Part shown: positions 18,599-26,788 of the stretch, one piece after another
Position numbering within the stretch: the stretch's first letter is position 1
Layout of the letters: every line of letters starts with the position of its first letter
From: Roseateles sp. DAIF2
GTDB taxonomy: Bacteria; Pseudomonadota; Gammaproteobacteria; Burkholderiales; Burkholderiaceae_C
Direction of reading: 5' to 3'
NCBI RefSeq assembly: GCF_015624425.1
Contig: NZ_CP049919.1
Coordinates: forward strand, 992,001 to 1,056,000
Length of the DNA stretch: 64,000 nucleotides
Program-made: the position numbers and the translations under genes
Notes under the pieces: model-generated
The model's input: the letters and a program-made list of their open reading frames with translations, nothing else
What the model was told of the DNA's origin: nothing
Databases searched by the model: none

Positions 18599-19548
18599 AA
18601 CAAGGCCATGCTGAGCTTGCGCCGGTACTGATCGATCAGTGGATCGCTGGCCGGCACCACCGCCTTGCCGGCGATCTCCAGGGTGCTCTTGGCCTCGGTG
18701 CCGGCCGGCGCCTTGGGCGCGGGCTTGCTGAGCAGCTCCAGGATCGCGACATAGAGCTTGCGCGCGGCTTCGCCGTTCCAGGCCTTGTCGCGCATGATGA
18801 TCTCCAGCAGCTCGTCCATCGCCTCGGGGAAGCGTTGCGCGGCCAGTTGGGTCTGGGCCAGCGCGTAGCGAGCCTCGAAATCGCGCTTGTTGGCGGCGAT
18901 CGCGGCCTGCAGCGTGGCCGGCTCGGCCCGGGCGGCGGCCTCGACCGCGGCGATCCACAGGCCCAGCGCCGCGAAGCGCGCATGCGGGGTGATGGTGTCG
19001 GCCGCCTTGGCCGCCACCGGCGCGAAGGCCGCCTTGGCATCCTGCAGCAGGCCCAGCTCCAGCAGGGCCTTCACATAGTCGAAGCGGGCCACCTCGTTGG
19101 CGGGATCGGTCTCGACCGCCTGGGCCAGCTTGGTCAGGGCCGATTCCAGGTCGCCCTCGGCCAGCAGCTCTTCGGCGGCGGCCAGGTCTTCCTCGGCCTC
19201 CAGCATCTCGCCGCTGGGCACATGCTTGTCCAGGAACTCGCGGATCTGGGCCTCGGGGATCGCGCCGACGAAGCCGTCCACCGGCTGGCCGCCGACGAAC
19301 ATCACGCAGAAGGGGATCGAGCGCACGCCGAAGGCCTGGCTCAGCTGGGTGGCGATCTCGGGCTGCTCGTCGCTGTTGAGCTTGGCCAGCAGGAAGCGGC
19401 CGGCGTAGGCCGTCTCCAGCTTCTCCAGCACCGGGCCCAGGCTCTTGCAGGGGCCGCACCAGGGCGCCCAGATGTCCAGCAGCACGGGCTGCTGCATCGA
19501 GGCCTGCAGCAGCTCGGTTTCGAAGTTCTGAATGGTGATGTCGATCAT
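18595..19548 (-). CDS. cnoX: Thioredoxin-domain TPR co-chaperone (CnoX/YbbN-like)
   Basis: Codes for 317 residues. The N-terminal thioredoxin fold (about 1-110) has an intact WCGPCK active site at residues 29-34. It is followed by an acidic linker and TPR-like helices (about 125-300, beginning LAAAEELLAEGDLESALTKL). This is the CnoX/YbbN architecture, which holds unfolding proteins for GroEL and protects cysteines under oxidative stress. The E. coli protein has SxxC in place of CxxC; here both cysteines are present, so redox activity is possible. It is convergent with the TPR gene and divergent from purE. Confidence 0.92.
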   Translation of the reverse strand: MIDITIQNFETELLQASMQQPVLLDIWAPWCGPCKSLGPVLEKLETAYAGRFLLAKLNSDEQPEIATQLSQAFGVRSIPFCVMFVGGQPVDGFVGAIPEAQIREFLDKHVPSGEMLEAEEDLAAAEELLAEGDLESALTKLAQAVETDPANEVARFDYVKALLELGLLQDAKAAFAPVAAKAADTITPHARFAALGLWIAAVEAAARAEPATLQAAIAANKRDFEARYALAQTQLAAQRFPEAMDELLEIIMRDKAWNGEAARKLYVAILELLSKPAPKAPAGTEAKSTLEIAGKAVVPASDPLIDQYRRKLSMALF

Positions 19549-19639
19549 GGTGTGTCGGGACTGATCCGGGGACTTGGCGGCACCCGCCTACAATTCAAGG
19601 TTTCTTTCCGCCTTATTCATTCAGCGATTGGAGCGAGCC

Positions 19640-20137
19640 GTGAGCAGCGCCTCTCCCCTGGTCGGCGTGGTGATGGGTTCCAGCAGCGACTGGGAGACCA
19701 TGAAGCACGCCACCGACATTCTCTCCGAGTTCGGTATCCCTTTCGAGGCGCAGGTCGTCTCGGCGCATCGCATGCCCGACGAGATGTTCGCCTATGCCGA
19801 GGCCGCCGAGGGCCGTGGCCTGCGCGCGATCATCGCCGGTGCCGGCGGCGCGGCGCATCTGCCCGGCATGCTGGCGGCCAAGACCCCCGTGCCGGTGCTG
19901 GGCGTGCCGGTGGCGAGCCGCCATCTGCAGGGCGTCGACTCGCTGCATTCGATCGTGCAGATGCCCAAGGGCATCCCGGTCGCGACCTTCGCGATCGGCA
20001 CCGCCGGTGCCGGCAATGCGGCGCTGTTCGCGGTGGCGATGCTGGCCAGCGGCGATGCCGCGCTGCGCGCCAAGCTGGCGGCCTTCCGCGTCGCGCAGAC
20101 CGAGAAGGCGCGTGCGATGAGCAAGGATCTGGTCTGA
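19640..20137 (+). CDS. purE: N5-carboxyaminoimidazole ribonucleotide mutase
   Basis: Converts N5-CAIR to CAIR in purine synthesis. Class I PurE motifs are visible: [13 protein letters not shown] near the start, [10 protein letters not shown] with the catalytic His, and [16 protein letters not shown] at 19640 is chosen because a GGAG site lies just before it and the protein then begins [17 protein letters not shown], as expected. The longer frame upstream lacks support. The product is 165 residues. A TACAAT hexamer at 19589-19594 is a candidate -10. Its stop overlaps the purK start by one base. Confidence 0.96.
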   Translation: MSSASPLVGVVMGSSSDWETMKHATDILSEFGIPFEAQVVSAHRMPDEMFAYAEAAEGRGLRAIIAGAGGAAHLPGMLAAKTPVPVLGVPVASRHLQGVDSLHSIVQMPKGIPVATFAIGTAGAGNAALFAVAMLASGDAALRAKLAAFRVAQTEKARAMSKDLV

Positions 20138-21303
20138 TGAGCGAAGTTCTGCTGCCGGGCGCGACCCTCGGTGTCCTGGGTGGCGGCCAGCTGGGCCGCA
20201 TGTTCGTGCATGCCGCGCAGAGCCTGGGCTACCGCACCGTGGTGCTGGATCCGGACGCCGACAGCCCGGCCGGCGCGGTTGCGCATGAACATATCCGCGC
20301 CGACTACCTGGACGAGACCGCGCTGGCGCGCCTGGCCCAGGCCTGCGACGCGATCACGACCGAATTCGAGAACGTGCCGGCGCGCGCGCTGGAACTGCTG
20401 GCCGCGCAGCGCCCGGTGGCGCCGGCCGCGGCCTGCGTCGCGATCTGCCAGGACCGCGCCGACGAGAAGGCGCATTTCCGCGCCGCCGGCGTCGACTGCG
20501 CGCCCTATGCGGTGATCCGCGGCGAGGCTGATCTGGGCACGGTGCCTGATGCGCTGCTGCCCGGCATCCTGAAGACCGCGCGCATGGGCTATGACGGCAA
20601 GGGCCAGGTCCGCATCCGGACCCGCGCCGAGCTGGCCGCAGCCTGGGACGAGCTCAAGCGTGTGCCCTGCGTGCTGGAGCAGATGCTGCCGCTGCAGCGC
20701 GAGCTGTCGGTGCTGGTCGCGCGCGGCCGCGATGGCGGCTGCGTGCTGTTTCCGGTGCAGCAGAACCTGCACCGCGACGGCATCCTGGCCGTCACCGAGG
20801 TGCCGGCCCCGGCGGTCGATACGGCGCTGCAGCAGCGCGCCGGCGCGGCCGCGACGCGCATCGCCGCCGAGATGGGCTATGTCGGCGTGCTGTGCATCGA
20901 GTTCTTCCTGCTGCAGGACGGCTCGCTGGTCGTCAACGAGATGGCGCCACGCCCCCACAACTCGGGCCATTACACGATGAACGCCTGCGATGTCTCGCAG
21001 TTCGAGGCGCAGGTGCGCGCGCTGGCCGGCCTGCCGCTGAACACGCCGCGCCTGCATTCGCCCACCGTGATGCTGAACCTGCTGGGCGACCTCTGGTTCG
21101 ATGCTGAGTCGGGCGCCGAGCGCAGCCCCGACTGGGCCGCGGTGCTGGCCCTGCCGGGCACGCATCTGCATCTGTACGGCAAGGCCAGCGCGCGGCCCGG
21201 CCGCAAGATGGGCCATCTGAACATCACCGCCGCCACGCCCGAGGCCGCGCGCGCGACCGCGGCCCGGGCGGCTGCGATCCTCGGCCTGCCGACCGCCTGG
21301 TGA
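20137..21303 (+). CDS. purK: N5-carboxyaminoimidazole ribonucleotide synthase
   Basis: ATP-dependent carboxylation of AIR to N5-CAIR, supplying PurE. The ATP-grasp protein of 388 residues starts with the dinucleotide-like GVLGGGQLGRMF. It contains TEFENVP (about 71-77), the ATP-binding KTARMGYDGKGQ, and the metal-site NEMAPRPHNSGHYT near residue 270. The start ATG shares one base with the purE TGA (TGATG), so the two are translationally coupled. The length and C-terminal lid domain are complete. A Sua5-type gene follows after 10 bp. Confidence 0.97.
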   Translation: MSEVLLPGATLGVLGGGQLGRMFVHAAQSLGYRTVVLDPDADSPAGAVAHEHIRADYLDETALARLAQACDAITTEFENVPARALELLAAQRPVAPAAACVAICQDRADEKAHFRAAGVDCAPYAVIRGEADLGTVPDALLPGILKTARMGYDGKGQVRIRTRAELAAAWDELKRVPCVLEQMLPLQRELSVLVARGRDGGCVLFPVQQNLHRDGILAVTEVPAPAVDTALQQRAGAAATRIAAEMGYVGVLCIEFFLLQDGSLVVNEMAPRPHNSGHYTMNACDVSQFEAQVRALAGLPLNTPRLHSPTVMLNLLGDLWFDAESGAERSPDWAAVLALPGTHLHLYGKASARPGRKMGHLNITAATPEAARATAARAAAILGLPTAW

Positions 21304-21313
21304 GGGCCCGCCG

Positions 21314-22324
21314 ATGCTGCTGAACGGCTCCGACCCCAGCGCCATCGACCGGGCCGCCCGGGCGCTGGCCGATGGCGAGCTGGTCGCGCTGCCGACCGAG
21401 ACCGTCTACGGCCTCGGCGCGCGCGCCGACCGGGACGCCGCGGTGGCCAAGATCTTCGCGGCCAAGGGCCGGCCGACCGATCATCCGCTGATCGTGCATG
21501 TGCTGGACATCGCCGACGCCGAGGCCTTCACCAGCGCGCTGCCGCCGGTGGCGCGGCGCCTGATGGAGGCCTTCTGGCCGGGGCCGCTGACGGTGATCGT
21601 GCCGCGCGCGCCCGGCATGGCCGCGGCCGCGGCCGGCGCTCAGGCCAGCGTGGGCCTGCGCTGCCCGGCGCATCCGGTGGCGCGCGCGCTGCTGGCCCGC
21701 GCCCATGAGTTGGGCGTGCGCGGCGTCGCGGCGCCCAGCGCGAATCGCTTCGGCAAGGTCAGCCCGACCCGGGCCGAGCATGTGCAATCGGAATTCGGCG
21801 ATGAACTGCTGGTGCTGGACGGCGGCGCCTGCGATGTCGGCATCGAATCGAGCATCGTCGACTGCAGCCGCGAGCATCCGGTGCTGCTGCGCCCCGGCAT
21901 CCTGACGCCGGCGCAGATCGAGGCGGCGGCCGGCGAGCCGCTGCGCGAGAAGGACGCGGCCGCGCCGCGCGCCTCCGGCACCCTGGCCGCGCATTACGCG
22001 CCCAGTGCGGTGGTGCGCCTGCTGGACCGCGCGGCGCTTCAGGCGGCGCTGAACCGGCAGCAACAATGGCCGCCGGCCCTGGCGGTATATTCGCGGTCGC
22101 TGCCGGTCATGGCGGGGCCGACGATCTGGCGGACCATGCCGCAGGATGCTGCGGCGGCGGCCTTCGAGCTGTTTGCCGTGCTGCGCGAGCTGGATGCGGC
22201 CGGCGCCTGCGAAATCTGGATCGAAACCCCCCCGGGCGACGACAGCGCCTGGGACGGCGTGCGCGATCGCCTGTCGCGCGCGGCGGCGGCCTTTGCCGGC
22301 CCCGCGGACGGCGAGCCACAGTGA
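21314..22324 (+). CDS. tsaC: L-threonylcarbamoyladenylate synthase (Sua5 type)
   Basis: Makes threonylcarbamoyl-AMP from threonine, bicarbonate and ATP for the t6A37 tRNA modification. The YrdC domain (about 1-205) includes LPTETVYGLGARA, the KGRPTDHPL nucleotide loop and the VAAPSANRFGKVSPT stretch. A C-terminal Sua5 domain follows (about 215-336), so this is the long Sua5 form rather than the short E. coli TsaC. It probably continues the purEK transcript. Its pathway partner tsaB lies 2.4 kb downstream in the same window. Confidence 0.94.
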   Translation: MLLNGSDPSAIDRAARALADGELVALPTETVYGLGARADRDAAVAKIFAAKGRPTDHPLIVHVLDIADAEAFTSALPPVARRLMEAFWPGPLTVIVPRAPGMAAAAAGAQASVGLRCPAHPVARALLARAHELGVRGVAAPSANRFGKVSPTRAEHVQSEFGDELLVLDGGACDVGIESSIVDCSREHPVLLRPGILTPAQIEAAAGEPLREKDAAAPRASGTLAAHYAPSAVVRLLDRAALQAALNRQQQWPPALAVYSRSLPVMAGPTIWRTMPQDAAAAAFELFAVLRELDAAGACEIWIETPPGDDSAWDGVRDRLSRAAAAFAGPADGEPQ

Positions 22325-22353
22325 TCGATGGAAAGTCTATGTCTGGAGAGTTG

Positions 22354-23295
22354 ATGAAGTTTCTGAAGCAAGGCGCGCTGGCGCTGGCGGCGGCCGCGGT
22401 GTTGGCCGGCTGTGGTGGCGGTGGCGGCCAGATCGAGCCCTTCAGCCCGAAGAGCATCCTGGTCTTCGGCGACGAGTCCAGCGTGATCACCGCGGAAGGC
22501 CGCAAGTACTCGGTCAATGCGCTGGATGACAAGGGTGTGCTGGACTGCGCGAGCAACCCGATCTGGGTGCAATCCCTGGCCGGGGCCTTCGGTCTGGTGT
22601 TTCCCGAATGCAACCCGAAGGGCGGTGTCACCACGACCGGCAAGATCTACGCCAAGCCGGCCGCCAAGGTGGCCGATGTCAAGATCCAGGTCGATGGCGC
22701 CTTCAACGCCGGCGGCTTCAACAGCAAGGTCCTGAACACGGTAATGGCCGGTACCAATGATCTGTTGGAGCTGTATGGCCAGTACCCGCAGCAGGGCGTC
22801 GATGCGCTGAAGGGCCAGGCCCGCCAGCGCGGCCGCGATCTGGCCGACCAGGTCAATCGCATCGCCAATGCCGACGGCCGCGTGCTGGTCGCACTGCTGC
22901 CCGATCTGGGCCTGACCCCCTTCGCGCTGAAGGAGCGTGCGAACAAGCCGGACACCGACCGCGCCGCGCTGCTCTCGGCCCTGACGTCCGAGTTCAACCT
23001 CGAGCTGCGCACCAATGTGGTCAACGACGGCCGGCGCATCGCACTGGTGCTGATGAACGAGGAAAGCGAGCGTATCGGCCGCATCTCCGGCTATGCCGCC
23101 GCGGTGGGCATCGAGAACTACACCGATGTGGCCTGCCTGGATAGCAGCCTGCCGCTGCAATGCACGGCCAAGACCCTGGTGACCAACGGCAAGGCCACGA
23201 CCTGGCTGTGGGCCTCGCCGACGCTGATGGGGCCGGTCGGTCACAACCGCCTGGGCAATATGGCGGTGACCCGCGCGTCCAACAACCCCTTCTAA
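22354..23295 (+). CDS. SGNH/GDSL-like lipoprotein with atypical nucleophile block
   Basis: Codes for 313 residues from ATG 22354, which has GGAGAG five bases upstream. A lipoprotein signal ends at LAGCGGGGG (Cys near 20). The mature part has the SGNH-hydrolase outline found in Burkholderiales esterase-like proteins: SILVFGDESS at block I, AGTNDLLELY at block III, and SPTLMGPVGHNRLGNMA at block V. Block I normally reads GDS; here it reads GDESS, so the serine is shifted or lost and activity is doubtful. The stop overlaps the stop of convergent dacB inside a small CCCC-TTCTAA-GGGG hairpin. Confidence 0.8.
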   Translation: MKFLKQGALALAAAAVLAGCGGGGGQIEPFSPKSILVFGDESSVITAEGRKYSVNALDDKGVLDCASNPIWVQSLAGAFGLVFPECNPKGGVTTTGKIYAKPAAKVADVKIQVDGAFNAGGFNSKVLNTVMAGTNDLLELYGQYPQQGVDALKGQARQRGRDLADQVNRIANADGRVLVALLPDLGLTPFALKERANKPDTDRAALLSALTSEFNLELRTNVVNDGRRIALVLMNEESERIGRISGYAAAVGIENYTDVACLDSSLPLQCTAKTLVTNGKATTWLWASPTLMGPVGHNRLGNMAVTRASNNPF

Positions 23296-24722
23296 GGGGT
23301 CGGGGCGGTGCCGTCCTGCACCGCCCATTGCAGCAAGGCGTCCAGCGCCGCGCGCCCCGCGCCGGCGCGCGGATGCTGCAGCAAAGCCACCAGCACATAG
23401 CGCCGGCCCGAATCGGCATGCACATAGCCGGCCAGCGCGCTGACATCGCGCAGCGAGCCGGTCTTCAGATGGGCGCGCCCGTAGGCCGCGCCGAAGCGCG
23501 CCGCGCCGCCGCGCGCCAGGGTGCCGTCCAGCCCGGCCAGCGGCAGCGAGGCGACGAACTCCGGCATCAGCGGGCTGGCCCAGGCCTCGCGCAGCAGGCG
23601 GCCCAGTTGCTGCGGCTTCAGTCGGCTCTGGCGCGACAGGCCCGAGCCGTTCTCCAGCAGGAAATCCTCTTCGCCCAGCTTGCCCGCCAGCCAGCGGCGC
23701 AGCTGTTCGCGCGCGGCCTCCTGGGTCGCCGGGCGGTCCGTCGCCAGGCTCAGCAGCAGCATCTCGGCCGCGACATTGGCGCTGTTCTTGTTGATGTCGC
23801 GCAGCACCTCGGCCAGCGGCGGCGAGGCAAACCAGAGGCTAGCCGGCTCGGCCGGCGCCAGGCCCGGCCGCACCTGGCCCTTCAGGCTCCCGCCGGCCTC
23901 CTGCCATAAGGCCTTCAGCAGGCGCGCGTTGTAGCTGGCCGGCTCCGGGTCGGCCAGCGGCCAGGACAGCTCGCCGCAGGCGGCCGGGTAAGCGCCAGCG
24001 AAGCGCAGCGGCAGGCCCTCCTGCCATTGCAGCCTTAGCGCGCCGCGCCAGTCGCCGCAGGGCCCGTTGGCCAGCGGCACACTGGACTGCAGCGGCGGCA
24101 GCGGCAGGTCGCCGACGATCCAGGCCTGGCCACGCACCGGATCCGGCCTGAAGCGGTAGACCTGGGCCTTGTGGTTCAGCAGCAGGGCCTCGGGCGCGGC
24201 ATTGCCGGGGCGCCAGGGTTCGCCGTCGAAATCGGCCGGCGCGGCGGGCCAGGGCGCGAAGGCGCTGCCGTCGAACACGATATCGCCTTCGATCTCGCGC
24301 AGACCCAGCTGGCGCAGGCGCTGCATCAGCAGCCACAGCCGCTCGCGCACCAGCTTGGGGTCGCCGACGCCCTTGATCACCAGATCGCCCGTCAGCCGGC
24401 CGCTGTCCGGTTGCAGCCGGCCGGTCAGCCAGACCGGGGTCTGCCAGGTCCAGGCCGGGCCCAGCTGTTCCAGCGCGGCCAGGCCGGTCACCAGCTTCAT
24501 CAGCGAGGCCGGATTGAAGGGCTTCTCGGCCTGCCAGGCCAGGCGCGGCGGACCGCCATCGACCGGCTGCAGCCAGACGCCCAGGGCCTGCTCCGGCAGC
24601 TGGGCCTGGCGCAGCGCCTGCAGCACTGCGAGTGGCAGCGGCGCGGCGGGCGGGGGAGTCGTCGTCTGGGCGAGGCCGGCCTGGGCCCAGAACAGGGCGC
24701 CGGCCGCGATCAGGGCACGCAT
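23292..24722 (-). CDS. dacB: D-alanyl-D-alanine carboxypeptidase/endopeptidase (PBP4, DacB type)
   Basis: Periplasmic class C penicillin-binding protein that trims or cleaves peptidoglycan cross-links. The 476-residue product has a signal peptide (ending AGLAQ). The three active-site motifs are SLMK at 73-76, SAN at about 313, and KTG at about 419. The large insert between the first two is the PBP4-specific domain. The ATG at 24722 gives a good signal peptide; longer upstream frames are antisense to tsaB. It is divergent from tsaB with 33 bp between starts, so the two promoters must overlap. Confidence 0.95.
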   Translation of the reverse strand: MRALIAAGALFWAQAGLAQTTTPPPAAPLPLAVLQALRQAQLPEQALGVWLQPVDGGPPRLAWQAEKPFNPASLMKLVTGLAALEQLGPAWTWQTPVWLTGRLQPDSGRLTGDLVIKGVGDPKLVRERLWLLMQRLRQLGLREIEGDIVFDGSAFAPWPAAPADFDGEPWRPGNAAPEALLLNHKAQVYRFRPDPVRGQAWIVGDLPLPPLQSSVPLANGPCGDWRGALRLQWQEGLPLRFAGAYPAACGELSWPLADPEPASYNARLLKALWQEAGGSLKGQVRPGLAPAEPASLWFASPPLAEVLRDINKNSANVAAEMLLLSLATDRPATQEAAREQLRRWLAGKLGEEDFLLENGSGLSRQSRLKPQQLGRLLREAWASPLMPEFVASLPLAGLDGTLARGGAARFGAAYGRAHLKTGSLRDVSALAGYVHADSGRRYVLVALLQHPRAGAGRAALDALLQWAVQDGTAPTP

Positions 24723-24755
24723 GGCGGCGATGATCGCACGGCTACACTTCCGGGC

Positions 24756-25469
24756 ATGACTGTGTTGCTGGCCCTGGATAGTTCGACCGAAAGCATGGCG
24801 CTGGCGCTGACCGGCCCGCAAGGGCGCTGGTTTTTCGAGGACGAGGGCGGGGCCAAGGCGTCTGAGCGCCTGCTGCCCGAGCTGATGGCGCTGCTGGCGC
24901 GTGCCGGGCTGGCGCTGGCCGATGTCGACGCGATCGGCTTTGGCCGCGGCCCGGGTGCCTTCACCGGCCTGCGCACCGCCTGCGCGGTGGCCCAGGGCCT
25001 GGCCTTCGGCGCGGACAAGCCGGTGCTGGCGCTGGACAGCCTGATGCTGGTGGCCGAGGACGCGCGCCAGCAGGCCGAGACCTCCCTGGACGATTGCTGG
25101 GTGGCGATGGACGCGCGCATGGGCGAGATCTATGCGGCGGCCTACCACCATGACGGCCGATGCTGGCAGACGCGCCGAGAACCCGCGCTGTATGCGCCGG
25201 CGGCGCTGCTGGCGCGCTGGGCCGCCGAGCCGCCCGTGGCCCTGTGCGGCAGCGCGCTGGCGGTCTTCCCCGAGTTGGCCGAAGCGGCCGCGCGCGCGCG
25301 ATCGGCCTGGCCGGCGACGCGTTCGCGCGCCGAGGCCCTGGCCGTGCTGGCCGAGGCCGCCTGGGCCGCCGGCGAGCGCCTGGACGCGGCGCAGGCGATG
25401 CCGCTGTATGTGCGCGACAAGGTCGCGCTGACCACCGAGGAGCGCCAGGCGGCGCGCGCCACGCCATGA
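24756..25469 (+). CDS. tsaB: tRNA threonylcarbamoyladenosine biosynthesis protein TsaB
   Basis: ASKHA-fold partner of TsaD in t6A synthesis. The 237-residue product begins VLLALDSSTESMALAL and has the diagnostic FGRGPGAFTGLRTA segment (about 69-82). It lacks the metal-binding histidines of TsaD, as expected for TsaB. The ATG is followed by a coherent N-terminus, and its stop overlaps the rimI start (ATGA). It leads a tightly coupled three-gene unit with rimI and a uracil-DNA glycosylase. Confidence 0.95.
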   Translation: MTVLLALDSSTESMALALTGPQGRWFFEDEGGAKASERLLPELMALLARAGLALADVDAIGFGRGPGAFTGLRTACAVAQGLAFGADKPVLALDSLMLVAEDARQQAETSLDDCWVAMDARMGEIYAAAYHHDGRCWQTRREPALYAPAALLARWAAEPPVALCGSALAVFPELAEAAARARSAWPATRSRAEALAVLAEAAWAAGERLDAAQAMPLYVRDKVALTTEERQAARATP

Positions 25470-25957
25470 GCGCCGAATTGCGGTCCGGCACCCGGCTGGA
25501 GGCCATGCGGGTGGGCGATGTCGAGGCGGTGCTGGCGATCGAGCAGCGCGCCTACGAGTTCCCCTGGACGCGCGGCAATTTCATCGATTCGCTGGCGGCC
25601 GGCTACGAGGCCTTCGTGCTGCGCGACGAGGCCGATGCGCTGCTCGGCTATTGCCTGGCGATGCCGGGCGTCGGCGAGCTGCATCTGCTGAACATCACGG
25701 TGGCGCCGGCCTTGCAGGGCCGCGGCCATGCGCGCGGCATGCTGGATGCGCTGCAGGCGCTGGCGCGCGCGCAGGGCTGCGAGCAGATCTGGCTGGAGGT
25801 GCGCCAGAGCAACGAGCGCGCGCGTGCCGTCTACCAGCGCTACGGCTTTGCCGAGGTTGGCCAGCGGCGCGCCTATTACCCGGCCGCCCAGGGCCGGCGC
25901 GAGGATGCGGTGCTGATGAGCCTGCGCCTGCTGCCGGCGCAGGAGGTGTTGGCATGA
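25466..25957 (+). CDS. rimI: Ribosomal protein S18 alanine N-acetyltransferase
   Basis: GNAT enzyme of 163 residues acetylating the N-terminus of S18. The acetyl-CoA loop LLNITVAPALQGRGHARGML (motif A, about 74-93) is intact. The C-terminal RimI pattern (LEVRQSNERARAVYQRYGF) and the final YYPA region with the conserved tyrosine are present. It overlaps tsaB by 4 bp and the next gene by 4 bp. The tsaB-rimI adjacency is conserved widely in bacteria. Confidence 0.94.
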   Translation: MSAELRSGTRLEAMRVGDVEAVLAIEQRAYEFPWTRGNFIDSLAAGYEAFVLRDEADALLGYCLAMPGVGELHLLNITVAPALQGRGHARGMLDALQALARAQGCEQIWLEVRQSNERARAVYQRYGFAEVGQRRAYYPAAQGRREDAVLMSLRLLPAQEVLA

Positions 25958-26775
25958 GCTGGAGCGAACGCCAGCAGGCGATGCTGGAGGCGATGGGCCT
26001 GAAGGTCTGGACCGCACCGCCGGCCGCGCCCGTACCCGTCGAGGCGCCGGCCGAGGTTGCGGTGGCCGAAGCTGCACCCGCACCGGTGGCGCCGCGGCCG
26101 GCGCCTGCGCCCGCGCCGGCACCGCGTTCTATGGCCGAGGTGCTGGTGGCGCCGGCGGCGCTGCCGCAGCGCGCGCCGCGCGCCGGGTTGGAGCGCATCG
26201 CGGCGATGGGCTGGCCGGAGCTGCGCGAGGCGGTGGCGGACTGCCGCGCCTGCAAGCTCTGCGAGAGCCGCAAGAACACCGTGTTTGGCGTCGGCAACGA
26301 GCGCGCGCATTGGATGGTGGTCGGCGAGGCACCGGGCCAGCAGGAGGACCTGCAGGGCGAGCCCTTCGTCGGCCAGGCCGGCAAGCTGCTGGACAGCATG
26401 CTGCGCGCGATCGGCCTGTCGCGCGGCGACGGCCCGCCGGAGCAGCAGGTCTTCATCGCCAACACGCTGAAATGTCGCCCGCCGGGCAACCGCAATCCGG
26501 AGCCCGACGAGCTGGCGCAATGCGAGCCCTTCCTGAACCGCCAGATCGCGCTGGTGCAGCCGCGCATCATCCTGGCGATGGGGCGCTTCGCGGTGCAGTC
26601 GCTGCTGCGCAGCAGCGAGCCGATCGGCCGCCTGCGCGGCCGGGTGCATGAGTACCAGGGCGTGCCGCTGATCGTGACCTACCACCCGGCCTACCTGCTG
26701 CGCAACCTGGCCGACAAGGCGCGCGCCTGGGAAGACCTGTGCCTGGCGCTCGACACCCTGGAGCGCCGCGGCTGA
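25954..26775 (+). CDS. Uracil-DNA glycosylase, family 4 (Fe-S)
   Basis: Excises uracil from DNA. The 273-residue protein has a low-complexity Ala/Pro linker at about 20-62. The family 4 UDG domain then shows CRACKLC cluster cysteines, the GEAPGQQEDLQGEPFVG active-site block, NTLKCRPPGNRNP and CEPFL (further Fe-S cysteines), and the leucine-loop TYHPAYLLR. The Pro/Ala-rich N-terminal extension is longer than in thermophilic homologues. The start overlaps the rimI stop by 4 bp, so DNA repair is co-expressed with tRNA and ribosome modification genes. Confidence 0.93.
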   Translation: MSWSERQQAMLEAMGLKVWTAPPAAPVPVEAPAEVAVAEAAPAPVAPRPAPAPAPAPRSMAEVLVAPAALPQRAPRAGLERIAAMGWPELREAVADCRACKLCESRKNTVFGVGNERAHWMVVGEAPGQQEDLQGEPFVGQAGKLLDSMLRAIGLSRGDGPPEQQVFIANTLKCRPPGNRNPEPDELAQCEPFLNRQIALVQPRIILAMGRFAVQSLLRSSEPIGRLRGRVHEYQGVPLIVTYHPAYLLRNLADKARAWEDLCLALDTLERRG

Positions 26776-26788
26776 GCCCGGCCCCGCC

